DNA of 64,000 bases from Candidatus Opimibacter skivensis (lineage in GTDB: Bacteria; Bacteroidota; Bacteroidia; Chitinophagales; Saprospiraceae), in NCBI GenBank assembly GCA_016722045.1, contig JADKGY010000035.1, positions 1-64,000 on the forward strand, given 5' to 3'. The position numbers were made by a program, and so were the translations under genes. Below, one piece after another: positions 20,444 to 29,896 of the stretch. Position 1 is the stretch's first letter, and each line of letters begins with the position of its first letter. The notes beneath the pieces were generated by a model that did no database searches, was not told the DNA's origin, and was given only the letters and a program-made list of their open reading frames with translations.

Positions 20444-20797
20444 TCATGCGAAATAAATCAGGACAAATATTACCGATAGATAAGTCCAAAATAATATAAA
20501 CAAAATGTGAAATGTCGTCTCAAATGCTTTCCCTTTCCACGTTTGTGATGAGTATCCAAAAAACTGTATAAGTAGCCTTACAGACCAGAATATTCCAAGT
20601 CCTAAAGAAATCCGTTTTCCAAAAGGTGTGCTGATTAGATCCGGGGCTGAAGTCAAACACAAAAGTCCAACAAGCAATAGTGTAAATGCAATAAAGAACG
20701 TATGAATATACATCATCTCCCTGTTGACATTACTTAAAGAGCTTAGTTCCTGTCTCCAATGAAATTGTTTTGGAAAGATAGCATGTAAAAAGCCCAA
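20444..20797 (-). CDS. Small integral membrane protein, unknown function
   Basis: 117 residues from a TTG at 20797, with four hydrophobic segments (FFIAFTLLLVGLLCLTSA, LGLGIFWSVRLLIQFFGY, FHILFILFWTYLSVIFVLIYF). Coding similarity appears to continue upstream in the same frame (AEAYLSCKTGTLIALGFLHA) to about 20835 without an ATG, so the true start may be an ATT or may be hidden by an indel. The arrangement fits a small conserved Bacteroidota membrane family of unknown function. Confidence 0.6.
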   Translation of the reverse strand: MGFLHAIFPKQFHWRQELSSLSNVNREMMYIHTFFIAFTLLLVGLLCLTSAPDLISTPFGKRISLGLGIFWSVRLLIQFFGYSSQTWKGKAFETTFHILFILFWTYLSVIFVLIYFA

Positions 20798-20851
20798 AGC
20801 AATTAAAGTCCCTGTTTTGCAGGAGAGATAAGCCTCTGCATAAATGAAAAT

Positions 20852-21301
20852 TTATTTCTCCATTGTAGCTTCGACATAAAAGGCTTCCTTCCACTTTCCG
20901 TGTTGCTTGACATAAGTAACACCTACGCGGACTTTTGAAGGGATTTTCTCACCATCACACACGCCGTCTTCATGCGCTATATAAGTTAAGAGCGCTATGT
21001 TTTTAGCTGGCATTGAAAATGTAAAATCCTCCATTGAAAAACTTTTCACCTTACAATCCTTTGGTATCGAGGCCAGGACTTCTGCTTTGTTACTCACGCC
21101 TTCCGCATTGACGGACAGAAACTCTTCTGCTGAATTTATCTGAACCCATGTCGCATCATTATTTTTCCATGCCTCCCAGGCTGCCTGTTCTAAAGCGATA
21201 ATCTGAGCTTCAACTTTGGCGGTTTTCGAATTCATCGATTGGCTGAAAGATAAGGTCACTGCAGAAAGGGCAATGCATAAAATCATTACAATATTCTTCA
21301 T
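20852..21301 (-). CDS. Exported DUF4440 / SnoaL-like protein
   Basis: 149 residues with a signal peptide (1-20, SFSQS). The NTF2-like cone fold pattern of DUF4440 is visible: an N-terminal helix (IIALEQAAWEAWKNNDATW), a central strand pair (FLSVNAEGVSNKAEVLASI) and C-terminal strands (VRVGVTYVKQHGKWKEAFY). The family comprises small ligand-binding or enzyme-like domains; the ligand is unknown. It lies 54 bp upstream of the small membrane gene in the same direction. Confidence 0.8.
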   Translation of the reverse strand: MKNIVMILCIALSAVTLSFSQSMNSKTAKVEAQIIALEQAAWEAWKNNDATWVQINSAEEFLSVNAEGVSNKAEVLASIPKDCKVKSFSMEDFTFSMPAKNIALLTYIAHEDGVCDGEKIPSKVRVGVTYVKQHGKWKEAFYVEATMEK

Positions 21302-21645
21302 GATAAAGTTTTATTTATTTTTTCCTGATTTGCCTTTGTCTGTCTCCTAGGGGAAAATCATAATATAGGCAGCGCAAGATAAAAATTAATACCTTATGCG
21401 AAATGGATTCATTTCCTTTTAAACCGGCGAAAATCTTTCACCTTATGGAAGAATCAACAGAATTGCTGCTGCTGATTGTCTCCACTTCGAGACCCACCTA
21501 GTGCAGAGCCAATAAGATGCAATGGCAATCAAAAAATAATTGAACGCAACTCATTTCAATTGCCGGAGTCTGGTTTGAAGGCAATCTATCGCTTCCAGGA
21601 GTTGAGCAGGATCAATGTATCCCCATTACTATTTTATTTCGCTGT
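21302..21645. other. 344-bp intergenic region, nothing recognised
   Basis: No frame with coding character, no strong hairpin followed by T residues and no repeat shared with the rest of the window was seen. It should include the promoter for the DUF4440 gene and the 3' end of the 21646-22065 transcript. Confidence 0.4.
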
Positions 21646-22065
21646 TTAGCGCTGAACAGGAGAGTCGATTACAGCAAAATGACTACGATACTGAATAATC
21701 CAGAGATAAATTCCCATTGTAAAATCAATGGATAAACAAAACATATCGTAATGAGGCGGGATTAATCCAGGATCTGCAAAGAGGTGATACGCAAGATCCC
21801 AAAGCCCGTGCAGAAAATAACCGGCAACTATAAAATACATGTTCTTTTTAATTCCGAAATAGGCCAGAAACAAAAAGAATATTGCCTGTACAACGTTTAT
21901 ACTGATCGCTGTAATATCCGTCCATGTATAACCTACATACAGAAACCCAATAGCTGTCAGCACTAAACCGTATATTATTTTCTTATCCAATTGCTTAAAT
22001 AAAGCAATACCAACGATGACGATAAGTCCCGATGCAATTCCTATAAGCGCCGCATTCATAATCAT
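21646..22065 (-). CDS. Small polytopic membrane protein, DUF6010-like
   Basis: 139 residues with four or five membrane helices: residues 4-22 (LIGIASGLIVIVGIALF), 30-48, 57-72 (VVQAIFFLFLAYFGI), 76-95 (YFIVAGYFLHGLWDLAYHL) and 110-127. The GYFLHGLWDLAYH motif with conserved His/Asp resembles DUF6010 proteins; this assignment is from memory of the motif and is tentative. The function is unknown. Confidence 0.6.
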   Translation of the reverse strand: MIMNAALIGIASGLIVIVGIALFKQLDKKIIYGLVLTAIGFLYVGYTWTDITAISINVVQAIFFLFLAYFGIKKNMYFIVAGYFLHGLWDLAYHLFADPGLIPPHYDMFCLSIDFTMGIYLWIIQYRSHFAVIDSPVQR

Positions 22066-22133
22066 TATTTTTTAAGAAATTTAAGCTAAAAATAATTTAT
22101 TCTTTACTATTTTCTTAATGGGTCCTGTCTCCT

Positions 22134-22556
22134 TTATTTTATTCGTTCAAACATTTCCGTTCTGCCAAATAGAGAAATACCAATATATCCTCTCACTTTT
22201 AGATCATCCCCCATTAAATTCATGGTACAATCATAAGTTTTACCACTATCCGGATCATATATTTTCCCATTTGTATAGCTACCATGATCAAAGTTAAAAT
22301 CTGATAGCAATTCTATGCCCAGCAGATTCCTGTTTCGTAAAGATTCATTTGGATTCTTATCATCCTTTTTAGGTGTAGCTATCCAAATCGATTTGCCATA
22401 ATATTTATTTCCCTGCTTGTAGACCTCAATTTTTGCATCCTTTTTCGGCGACCAATAGATGCCTGATATTCTATCCGCGACTGTAAGATTTGCCTGGCTG
22501 AAAACCCGGGAAGCAAAAAGAATCAACGCGATAGTAAACGTGAGTTGTGGTTTCAT
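22134..22556 (-). CDS. DUF2147 domain secreted protein
   Basis: 140 residues. Signal peptide 1-20 (VFSQA). The DUF2147 pattern is clear: ISGIYWSPKKDAKIEVYKQG, KKDDKNPNESLRNRNLLG, a GKIYDPDSGKTYDCTMNL block and KVRGYIGISLFGRTEMFER at the end. The family is an eight-stranded periplasmic barrel of unknown ligand. It lies 30 bp upstream of the DJ-1/PfpI lipoprotein stop, in the same direction. Confidence 0.9.
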   Translation of the reverse strand: MKPQLTFTIALILFASRVFSQANLTVADRISGIYWSPKKDAKIEVYKQGNKYYGKSIWIATPKKDDKNPNESLRNRNLLGIELLSDFNFDHGSYTNGKIYDPDSGKTYDCTMNLMGDDLKVRGYIGISLFGRTEMFERIK

Positions 22557-22586
22557 TTTGTATATTTTTGTTTTTACTTTTTCGTT

Positions 22587-23771
22587 TTAATTATAATCCA
22601 GCATTATTTTAGTCACATTGGCAAACTTGCTGCCATATTGTGAAGCGATTCTTTTTCCGATTTCATCTATCGGATACCCGCTTTGTGCGTTGGCATAGCT
22701 GATCACATTAACCTTTCCCCAGGATGATAATTCTTGCTTCGTCAGGGCTTCCGGATTTAGAACATGAAGTTCATTCAGGGTCTTAATTTCGTTTTGCTGT
22801 GTTGACACTATAGTTAGTCCGTACTTAGTTTTTACAGTACTGCCCGTAAGTATATGGGCTTCAAAGCGTGCAGGAAAAGTACGGCTGTAGGTGTCGAGGA
22901 TACTTGCAAGTAGAAATTCGTTTGCGCCTTCCTGCAGAAGTACGCCAACCTTACGGTTTTTTCTGAAAAACACCTTTTTTAAGATCGTCAATTTAGACTT
23001 GCCATTTACAGCAATACTATTGTGGTCCAATTTAATTTCGGGATACCTGTAATGAACATTTGACATCACCTCCTGCATGACTTCTCTTCCAAATAGATCA
23101 TTGATGACCATGAGACTACCATCGACCGCATTTGAAACACCGGCAGTGCTGTATAAATTTCCACTGTGCGTTACACTGACATTCTGAACCCAATGTGGTT
23201 TGTTAAAGTGTGGTGTCACTAAGGCATAATCAGAAGCATGGCATGTAAGAGGTTTTCCATCATACAGACCGGTAGCTGCTGCAGTCGCCGCGCCATCACA
23301 AATGGAGAGTACTTTAGTGGTCTGCGTATAATGATTTTTAATCCAGTTGATAATCACCGGATTTTGATTCGTGTCCACTACGCCTAAGAAAGGAATGACG
23401 ATGACATCAGCATGCAGGTTTAAGGAGTCAATTTCATTAAATGTAATTTGAGGGAGCACATAGAGTTTGTCTTTTATCTGGATTGGAGATCTGCTTTCCG
23501 CTACAATATATACGTTTGCTTTTCCGGTGGTGTTGAACAAATAAAAGGGAGCGATCATATCAAATAACTCTGTCAATTTTGGATTGGCTACAATAAATAC
23601 ATTCTTCTTAGACGTATCCATGACAGGAGCTTGCCAGGTGAAATTCGTATCACCATGATACTGTTCAGGTCTTTTATAAAATGTTTTAAGCGACTGGCAA
23701 CCGTTCAATACGATCAGTGTCATCAATACGATAAGCGACAGCAGTACAATTTTCACTTTTCTGGTTTTCAT
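22587..23771 (-). CDS. DJ-1/PfpI-superfamily lipoprotein, two glutaminase-like domains
   Basis: 394 residues. Lipobox LNGC (Cys 25). The first DJ-1/PfpI-like domain (about 55-225) has the nucleophile-elbow Cys in SICDGA (about residue 158), followed by the usual CHASDYALVTPHF region. A second, degenerate domain of similar fold (KVGVLLQEGANEFLLASILDTY, about 275-390) lacks a nucleophile-elbow Cys. Relatives include AraC-type regulator sensor domains and ThiJ/PfpI enzymes. Anchoring such a protein as a lipoprotein is uncommon, and its substrate is unknown. Confidence 0.8.
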   Translation of the reverse strand: MKTRKVKIVLLSLIVLMTLIVLNGCQSLKTFYKRPEQYHGDTNFTWQAPVMDTSKKNVFIVANPKLTELFDMIAPFYLFNTTGKANVYIVAESRSPIQIKDKLYVLPQITFNEIDSLNLHADVIVIPFLGVVDTNQNPVIINWIKNHYTQTTKVLSICDGAATAAATGLYDGKPLTCHASDYALVTPHFNKPHWVQNVSVTHSGNLYSTAGVSNAVDGSLMVINDLFGREVMQEVMSNVHYRYPEIKLDHNSIAVNGKSKLTILKKVFFRKNRKVGVLLQEGANEFLLASILDTYSRTFPARFEAHILTGSTVKTKYGLTIVSTQQNEIKTLNELHVLNPEALTKQELSSWGKVNVISYANAQSGYPIDEIGKRIASQYGSKFANVTKIMLDYN

Positions 23772-23942
23772 GTTGTTTCGATTTTGTTTTTTGAATTTGC
23801 TTTAATACCTGTTTGATGAGGCAAAAGTATATTCTCAGCTAAGGGCTGTCGTTATACTATTTTGGGGAACGCATATATAATTTTGGGATCAGTGGTTATC
23901 GGGCACGCTTTGCTTTGCCAAACCCATTGTGTCGTAGACAAA

Positions 23943-23980
23943 AGAAAAGAGCCCCGGATGACTCCGGAGCTCTTTTCTTC
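23943..23980 (-). terminator. Strong bidirectional hairpin terminator
   Basis: A stem of about 16 bp with one mismatch (AAGAAAAGAGC then CCGGA, paired with TCCGG then GCTCTTTTCTT) around a TGAC loop, with T-rich ends in both directions. It lies 35 bp past the rubrerythrin stop (24015) and about 170 bp upstream of the DJ-1 gene, and insulates the two. Confidence 0.75.
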
Positions 23981-24014
23981 TTCTAAAAATTACTGCCTGA
24001 TATATAATCTTGGT

Positions 24015-24701
24015 TTATAAAGTCAAATCGTCAATCGTGACAAACTTCTCCGTGCTGGTCAGTGAAATGGCACAGCGTTGTGGCGGCATAGTGTCATAGG
24101 TGTTTCCGCAGGTGGGGCACACATAATACACCATAGGCAAGGATTGAACATCATTACTTTTTAAGGCTGCCAGTGCTTTTTCATAGAATACCTTATGTTT
24201 TAGTTCTGTCTTATAGGCATAAACCAAACTCACCAACGCCATTTGATCGCCTCCCTCGTCAGCATTACTCATAAATGCGGGATAAATATTGGTGATCTCA
24301 TAACTCTCACCCCCGAGGGCATCATTCAGATTTTCCACTGTTGATTTTACCATAAACTCAGGCATAATATATGGTACTGGCTGTCCTTGCTCCTCAAGTA
24401 CAGCTTTGTGATTAATGGCATGAACCATTTCAGCGGTTGACGTGGCCTTAAACAGCATGGCTATTTGAGGGTATCCTTCTGCCTCAGCTTTTTTACTGTA
24501 GGATTCGTATTTAGCGCTGGCCGTTATTTCTGAGGCGTAGGCTTGCTGCATATCCTCATAGCTGATGGTTTTGGACCCGACTTCTTTATTGGCAGTAGGT
24601 TGTTGCATTTCATTATTATCCTGTGCGCTACCTGCCAGGGCTAGGAAGAGAACAATCAAAAAAGTAGCGACGGTCATGAGCACTATGGATGTCTTTTTCA
24701 T
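24015..24701 (-). CDS. Exported rubrerythrin-like diiron protein with altered rubredoxin-like tail
   Basis: I chose ATG 24701 (MKKTS) because it gives a standard signal peptide (LALAGSAQ); a longer in-frame start at 24773 is less likely. The mature protein has the four-helix diiron pattern: E in ASEITASAKY, E..H in AEMVHAINH, E..H in YKTELKHKVF. The C-terminal knuckle reads CPTCG followed by RCAIS, so the last of four rubredoxin-type cysteines is a Ser. Cytosolic rubrerythrins reduce peroxide; an exported form is unusual. A CATCTTTG stretch on the minus strand near 24744-24751 resembles the Bacteroidota -7 element. Confidence 0.85.
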   Translation of the reverse strand: MKKTSIVLMTVATFLIVLFLALAGSAQDNNEMQQPTANKEVGSKTISYEDMQQAYASEITASAKYESYSKKAEAEGYPQIAMLFKATSTAEMVHAINHKAVLEEQGQPVPYIMPEFMVKSTVENLNDALGGESYEITNIYPAFMSNADEGGDQMALVSLVYAYKTELKHKVFYEKALAALKSNDVQSLPMVYYVCPTCGNTYDTMPPQRCAISLTSTEKFVTIDDLTL

Positions 24702-24773
24702 TAGTAGTGTTTTTTTTAGTGGTTTAAATTCATTTGAACAGAGCAAAGATGCAGGGATGATGATATAAACCAC

Positions 24774-25204
24774 CTAGAGACATTCTTAAAATTGGCTTAA
24801 GAAAATTATTGGGGAAAGCTCAGTATAAACAGACTGTCTGACTTTTGACTTGTAGCACGACATCATCGGAAATCTCAACATCCAGTTTTTTTCTCTTGTC
24901 GGGGCGTTTTGCAACCGCCCGGCTATAGAAAAGAAAAAGACTATGAAATCAATTTGAGAAGAAAGGAAGAATGCATATTAGTTTTATAAAAATATTGGCT
25001 TAAACGTATAATCCGATAGATCTTTATAATCGACATCCATATTATTGTAAACAAAGGGTTACTCATTTTCATACCTGATACCTTCACTTAGCCCAATCGC
25101 TTTGAAGTAATATTGAAGAGCAATCGTATAATCGCTTTTGCGTTTAAAATTAAATCATAAGGACATGTAACTTCGCACCATATGGGATATGCAAGAAGCC
25201 ACCA
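24774..25204. other. 431-bp intergenic region, nothing recognised
   Basis: No coding frame, repeat or clear terminator is visible. A short GC-rich patch near 24900-24925 could form a weak hairpin. It includes the rubrerythrin promoter region at its left end. Confidence 0.35.
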
Positions 25205-26152
25205 CTATTGAGAAATAATTATCCCTGTTTGAATTAAATTATTTTTGTCTTTTACCTCCCAGAAGTAAAGACCCGCTGTGTCAAGCCGGATTAAAGTATT
25301 TATCTCGGTTAACTTAAAGGATTGTGTAACGCGACCTGTGCAATCAAAGAGGGTATATGTTCCATGTAATAAATCGTCGCTAATATTCATAATAACAATG
25401 TCATGCGTTGGGTTTGGATAAATGGTTACTACATGTTTATCGCTTATTTGCTTAATGTCTGATATAAAATCGATAAACGGGCAATCAATGTCGAATACCA
25501 GGTAGGTACTATCCTGATTTTGGAAGCAGCTCAGAAGTGTAGTATACACACCGCCACCCAATGGATAAGTCTCGGGAGTACTCGAAATAAGGCCATTGCT
25601 TCCGCCAATACCTTCAAGTATATAGTTTAGGGATTCCGGCATGTTCTGACTAACATCTGTAATAAAAAATCGCCTGACCGAAATCCCGAAAACTGATACG
25701 GTATCAATAGATCGAACCACAGTTGTCTCAAGATTTATTGATTGCAAGGGCGTAGTGTCACCCACCTGGAGATTAAAATCATAGATCAGGCGTTCTGTAC
25801 TGTCAATGGATGGTAGGTAAAACACTTTATTTATAAGCGTATCATAACGAATGAAACTGGGGCCGATACTGTCATAGGTATGTATGGTTTCTGTATGTGG
25901 AGGCCACGAGTGAAAAACGTCCAACATATGATGCACGGTAGAATAAAGTTTGGCATAGGGTACTCCACTAATGACCGTATCGCCATGAATGATAAATTGT
26001 TCCTCCGAACGGTGAACGGTTTGCTGTCCCGGCTCGGATGATTCCCAGCTGGAATACACCCAACGAGATCCTTCTTTAAAATAGTTCGTCACCTGACTAT
26101 TGCCTATCGTAGTTGACAAAACAATCAGCAGCATAACCTTACCTGTATTCAT
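25205..26152 (-). CDS. Secreted protein with T9SS type A C-terminal sorting domain
   Basis: 315 residues with a signal peptide (1-18, TIGNSQV). The N-terminal and middle parts resemble the protein at 19307-20203 in layout (WVYSSWESSEPGQQ, HGDTVISGVPYAKLY, LIYDFNLQVGDTT) but no named domain is recognised. The last 75 residues form a T9SS sorting domain (VTIYPNPTHDIVIM, YTLFDCTGRV, GLYFWEVKDKNN). The two proteins are probably paralogues. Confidence 0.85.
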   Translation of the reverse strand: MNTGKVMLLIVLSTTIGNSQVTNYFKEGSRWVYSSWESSEPGQQTVHRSEEQFIIHGDTVISGVPYAKLYSTVHHMLDVFHSWPPHTETIHTYDSIGPSFIRYDTLINKVFYLPSIDSTERLIYDFNLQVGDTTPLQSINLETTVVRSIDTVSVFGISVRRFFITDVSQNMPESLNYILEGIGGSNGLISSTPETYPLGGGVYTTLLSCFQNQDSTYLVFDIDCPFIDFISDIKQISDKHVVTIYPNPTHDIVIMNISDDLLHGTYTLFDCTGRVTQSFKLTEINTLIRLDTAGLYFWEVKDKNNLIQTGIIISQ

Positions 26153-26240
26153 GGCAATGAATATAGGTAATCATGACAAGACTTTAGACAACAAATGAAG
26201 CTATGACTATTAGATGACGATGTTATTCGCAGGCAATAAC

Positions 26241-28292
26241 TCATATGGAATACCGCGGATCCCCTTCAAGAACCTCCTGTTCAAGCTTTGGCGTCTCGCC
26301 TGCCTTCCATAAACGTGTACGATGTACAACACGATAGACCAAAGGACCACCATCAGGACGATCACTGCGTTCCAGTGGCCGCGGTATACACACAAACTCT
26401 GTCGAAAGCTCATCGGAGGTAGCGGTTACTAAACCATAGCCGTGGCCACCGAAATCGAGAAATGACAAATGCGGCGCCACGTCGGGATTCCTTACTGCAC
26501 GGGCCTGCTTCATATCCCCCGTCTCCTTCAACTTTAATGTCGAAAGCACTCCATGCATAGGCGTGACATTCATAGAAGGGATCACTTTACCATCAGGCTG
26601 ATCGATCAGGTGCAACACACGCATTGGATGATCTTTGGCCATGGTTACTTCCATCACTTCGAAAAGAGTCTGTTGCGATATAGAACCGGTGATGAATTCC
26701 ACGCCCAGTGGTTCGTATTTATTCGGCGGCAGCGCTTTCGATGCTAAGCCGGCATGAAACGCATGACGGTCGCCCGCAACTACACAAAAACCTGCGATTT
26801 TTTGATCGCGTACGAAATCAAATATCATGTCTTTATCACGAAGGAATCGATTGTCTATGACCGCATAGCCTGCATCTTTCGGCCACTTACTACCTAATTC
26901 GCCAGGCAGATTTTGATAATCGCTTCGCACTTCCATCGTGCCAAACGAATGTCCCCAGATCTTCCAGCGTGCAGTAGAAGCTCCGAGCTGTTCCATGAAC
27001 CACTGGCGTTGATCGCGACCCAGGTAAGTCTGGGCCCAAACATCTTTGGTCGGATTCGGAATGTCCTTGCCGTTGAAACGAATAGTATCGGGTGGATTGT
27101 CGCCATTATAATGACGACCGTAATTCATTATTTCAAAAGGCAATTGCGGTGACACCCTGGGATATTCCGGAGCCTCAAAATCATCAGTCGACATATCAGG
27201 AGAACGGTGTGACCAATGATCAGTCAGCAATAAATCTACATTCCGACCCCAACGCAGCACACGCTGGATCTTCAGGCTGTTGATGGCTTTCAGGTTATTA
27301 GGTTCTTCGCAAAGCCCGTCTTCGTTGAAGTTTTCCAGGGGTGTATCCACCACGGCCGGAGCTTTGAAATGTTCAAGCTTGGGGTTACCAGGCTGTTGAA
27401 CATGTGCAGGAATGAATTCCCACCAGGCCTGATTGGCCGATACTTTCTGGTGTTGTGCCGGAGCATTGTAGCCACTTCCTGCAACATACTGACTTTGGTA
27501 TCCTGCCCATGCAAATTCGTGGTTATCCCACACACAGACAAATGGCCAGCGAGCCCGCGCATCCTGCAAATCGGGATCTTCAAGATAAGCCCGATAAAGT
27601 GTACGATAATCTTCCAGCGTAACGGGCAGATGAAAATTACCAACCTTTCGACCTTGCGGAAACTTATACAGATCTCTGATGCGACGGCCACGGTTTCCAT
27701 TCGGATTATCTTCTGCATACCAGGTGACTTCGTAAATAAAATCGCCCAGGTGCAACACAAAATTAAGTCGTTGATCTTGCGAACGTGCTTCATCTTCAAA
27801 GATCATCTTTCGGTAAGCATTCAGGGCACCTTCGTTAGGACATTGGCAACATACAAACGTAAAACGAACGGGTGTATCCGAATCGTCGGCGGGTGCTGTG
27901 ATTGTACGACCGATCCGGCTGGCGAAACCATGCTCATCAATGAATCGGTACCAATACTCACGATTGGGTTCGAGATCGGTGGCTAAAAAACGACATGTCC
28001 AATCTGAATCAGCACTGATATGCGTTTTACCACCTGCTAGTATTTTTTTGAACGTAGGTGTCGTTGAAATTTCAACGATTAATTTTTTAGCGGCACTATC
28101 TTTTACAGGCGGACGTCTCGTCCACAAGATTACGCTGTTTTGTGTCGGATCACCCGATGCTACACCTTGTGGAAAGAGATCACGGCGTTCAATAGCCAGT
28201 GTGGCAAGCTTGTTTGCCCAACCTTTTTTTGTTGTTATGGCGAAGCCAATGAATGAGGAGGCTTGTATGAACTTACGGCGGGTTAAATTCAT
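26241..28292 (-). CDS. phoD: PhoD-family alkaline phosphatase / phosphodiesterase with Tat-type signal
   Basis: 683 residues. The N-terminus contains a twin-arginine motif (NLTRRKFIQ) and hydrophobic region. A PhoD N-terminal Fn3-like domain (FPQGVASGDPTQNSVILWTR, about 40-60) leads into the metallophosphatase core: LHLGDFIYE (about 180), VWDNHEFAW (about 265), LLTDHWSHRSP (about 365), SFGTMEVRSD and VAGDRHAFHAG (about 515). PhoD enzymes use Ca and Fe to release phosphate from phosphodiesters outside the cytoplasm. The gene is monocistronic with an intact frame. Confidence 0.92.
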   Translation of the reverse strand: MNLTRRKFIQASSFIGFAITTKKGWANKLATLAIERRDLFPQGVASGDPTQNSVILWTRRPPVKDSAAKKLIVEISTTPTFKKILAGGKTHISADSDWTCRFLATDLEPNREYWYRFIDEHGFASRIGRTITAPADDSDTPVRFTFVCCQCPNEGALNAYRKMIFEDEARSQDQRLNFVLHLGDFIYEVTWYAEDNPNGNRGRRIRDLYKFPQGRKVGNFHLPVTLEDYRTLYRAYLEDPDLQDARARWPFVCVWDNHEFAWAGYQSQYVAGSGYNAPAQHQKVSANQAWWEFIPAHVQQPGNPKLEHFKAPAVVDTPLENFNEDGLCEEPNNLKAINSLKIQRVLRWGRNVDLLLTDHWSHRSPDMSTDDFEAPEYPRVSPQLPFEIMNYGRHYNGDNPPDTIRFNGKDIPNPTKDVWAQTYLGRDQRQWFMEQLGASTARWKIWGHSFGTMEVRSDYQNLPGELGSKWPKDAGYAVIDNRFLRDKDMIFDFVRDQKIAGFCVVAGDRHAFHAGLASKALPPNKYEPLGVEFITGSISQQTLFEVMEVTMAKDHPMRVLHLIDQPDGKVIPSMNVTPMHGVLSTLKLKETGDMKQARAVRNPDVAPHLSFLDFGGHGYGLVTATSDELSTEFVCIPRPLERSDRPDGGPLVYRVVHRTRLWKAGETPKLEQEVLEGDPRYSI

Positions 28293-28442
28293 GAGATTTC
28301 TGTTCTAGTGAAACCTAAGGTATGTCCCATAAGTTTTTTGCACTTACCTCTTCGACCAGTTTACTGGTTTCTTCGGCAGATTGATCATGATCAACAAGCA
28401 CGATTTTGGGGTTTTACAGATCAGTGGTTGTGGTTAAGTCTG

Positions 28443-29009
28443 CTAAGACTTTTGTTTCGTGTTAGTTTTTCTTTCACGTAGGTATTTACTCATAGTATTT
28501 GTATAATGTTCGTCAAACTTTACAATCGTTATCAGTTTATAGGATATTTTAGTTGGCTCTATATCTAAAAAACCTTGCGAATCAAAGTATCGAATATAAA
28601 CTGCTGTCTTAGTTACTTTGGTTATGGGTCCAATGTCAAATGTTTCATCTTTTGGGTCTTCATTCTTTATTACTACGTTTAATCCCAACAATTTGATTGA
28701 TTTAAAAATTGTTGTCCAGCTGGTCAAATCAACTTGGTGCTTGTAAGAAATTTTATCAACCAAGCCTTCTAAGTGCATAATCTTATCATAGTACTTGTCC
28801 TTATTATTAAATTGAATCTCAGCTATTGACTTAATTGGAAAAATTGAATATCCATTTAAATCAAAGTCATCGGTCTCTTGTAAAAGAATAAAGTCTTTGG
28901 AGAAGTCCACGATGTACCCAAAACTTATTTTTGAAGAACCCGGCGCAACTTGTCTTTGAACCTTGAAATATTTTCGGTTGTCTTTATGGTATTTTATTTT
29001 ATCAATCAT
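28443..29009 (-). CDS. Hypothetical cytoplasmic protein, possibly a cassette-borne gene
   Basis: 188 residues with no signal peptide or membrane segment. Two short beta-rich halves can be seen (GYIVDFSKDFILLQE ... IFPIKSIAEIQF; then FDIGPITKVTKTAVYIRYF ... ISYKLITIVKF), suggesting a duplicated SH3/Sm-like barrel (inference). No family was recognised. It lies at the left end of the cassette-like region, directly beside nested-palindrome element A (29030-29330), whose attC-like half abuts its start. Confidence 0.65.
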   Translation of the reverse strand: MIDKIKYHKDNRKYFKVQRQVAPGSSKISFGYIVDFSKDFILLQETDDFDLNGYSIFPIKSIAEIQFNNKDKYYDKIMHLEGLVDKISYKHQVDLTSWTTIFKSIKLLGLNVVIKNEDPKDETFDIGPITKVTKTAVYIRYFDSQGFLDIEPTKISYKLITIVKFDEHYTNTMSKYLRERKTNTKQKS

Positions 29010-29029
29010 AAGGGATCAGTTATCATAAG

Positions 29030-29330
29030 CATTACCACACAAGACCATGGCCATGAATAGTGGCGGCTCATTCTGTAAGCTGTCGCATAGCCTTAATCTA
29101 TTTCAAGATAAGAATCTTCGAGTTAAGATCTTCAGGGTAACTCACCCCCGGCCCCTCTCTTAGTACAGATTTAAAATTAAGGAGACAGATCTTCAAGGGA
29201 GAGAGGGGAGTCATGATTTACCTACGAAAAACATACACCCCTCTCTTTAGGGAAATCATTTTCGTAAGTCTTAGTATTTCGTAAGAGAGGGGATGGGGGT
29301 GAGTTTTCCGAAAATCTCTTCAGTTTGATC
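29030..29330. repeat. Nested-palindrome element, copy A (attC-like half plus terminal inverted repeats)
   Basis: Shares two blocks with copies at 36838-37560 and 54248-54867. The first is a left block (AGTGGCGGCTC near 29062, then AGCCTTAATCTATTTCAAG). The second is an inverted-repeat core bounded by ACTCACCCCCGGCCCCTCTC (about 29139-29158) and its partner GAGAGGGGATGGGGGTGAGT (about 29285-29304), with internal GAGAGGGGAGT / ACCCCTCTCTTT pairs. The right edge ends in CGAAAATC in all copies. This is the smallest copy, without the inner CCCCCGACCCCTGCG insert. Non-coding. Confidence 0.7.
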
Positions 29331-29382
29331 AATTCTGAAGCTTTACCAATTGTCCGGGCAGGTATAAAAGCCAGATTGCAAC

Positions 29383-29873
29383 CTATTGCTTTATAACTAA
29401 TGTATTGTGAAACGCCCTGATTTTCCAGGTGTCGTCCGATTTGGTGATGACCAATGTAATGGTGGAAGCATTCTTCCCTGCAAGGGGTCCTGTCGGTGCA
29501 TTAAGTTCTGTGCTTGCGTTGGCTAAAATGGTGTTTTGGTCAATGAGCATTGCCTGAACCAGTTTATAAACTATTTTACTGTCTTTGTAAATACTCATCA
29601 ATAATCCATGATGAGCTTCGGCTATTAGTTGTCGTGTTGCACTCGGGTATAGCGTTCCCCTAATGTCAACAAATTCCGATGTGTCAGCAAATGGCGTTGC
29701 AAATTCAGCGCCGTTGCCATTGTTCCAGCCTTTCTCTAGCGTGTTGAGAATGTTTTGTGCGATTTCTTTTGTGTCCATTGTTTTTTGATTTTTAGTTCTT
29801 AAATTGTATGATTGTCCATAACCTGTCATAATCAGGAGCAAGGAGGTTACTGCAGTTAATGTAAGTTTTTCAT
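29383..29873 (-). CDS. Exported SnoaL/NTF2-like protein, start codon out of frame by one base
   Basis: The main frame encodes an NTF2-like domain (ILNTLEKGWNNGNGAEFATPFADTSEFVDI; VITKSDDTWKIRAFHNTLV; shown here only to mark its ends at about residues 30 and 150). The frame has internal ATGs at 29841 and 29778. Adding one A to the run at 29865-29870 joins an ATG at 29873 to give MKKLTLTAVTSLLLIMTGYG, a perfect signal peptide, so the true start is probably 29873 with a homopolymer indel. Relatives are small ligand-binding or polyketide-cyclase-like domains. Divergent from the TetR gene, whose operators lie between them. Confidence 0.75.
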
Positions 29874-29896
29874 TCCTTTATGAAGTAAATGATTAG

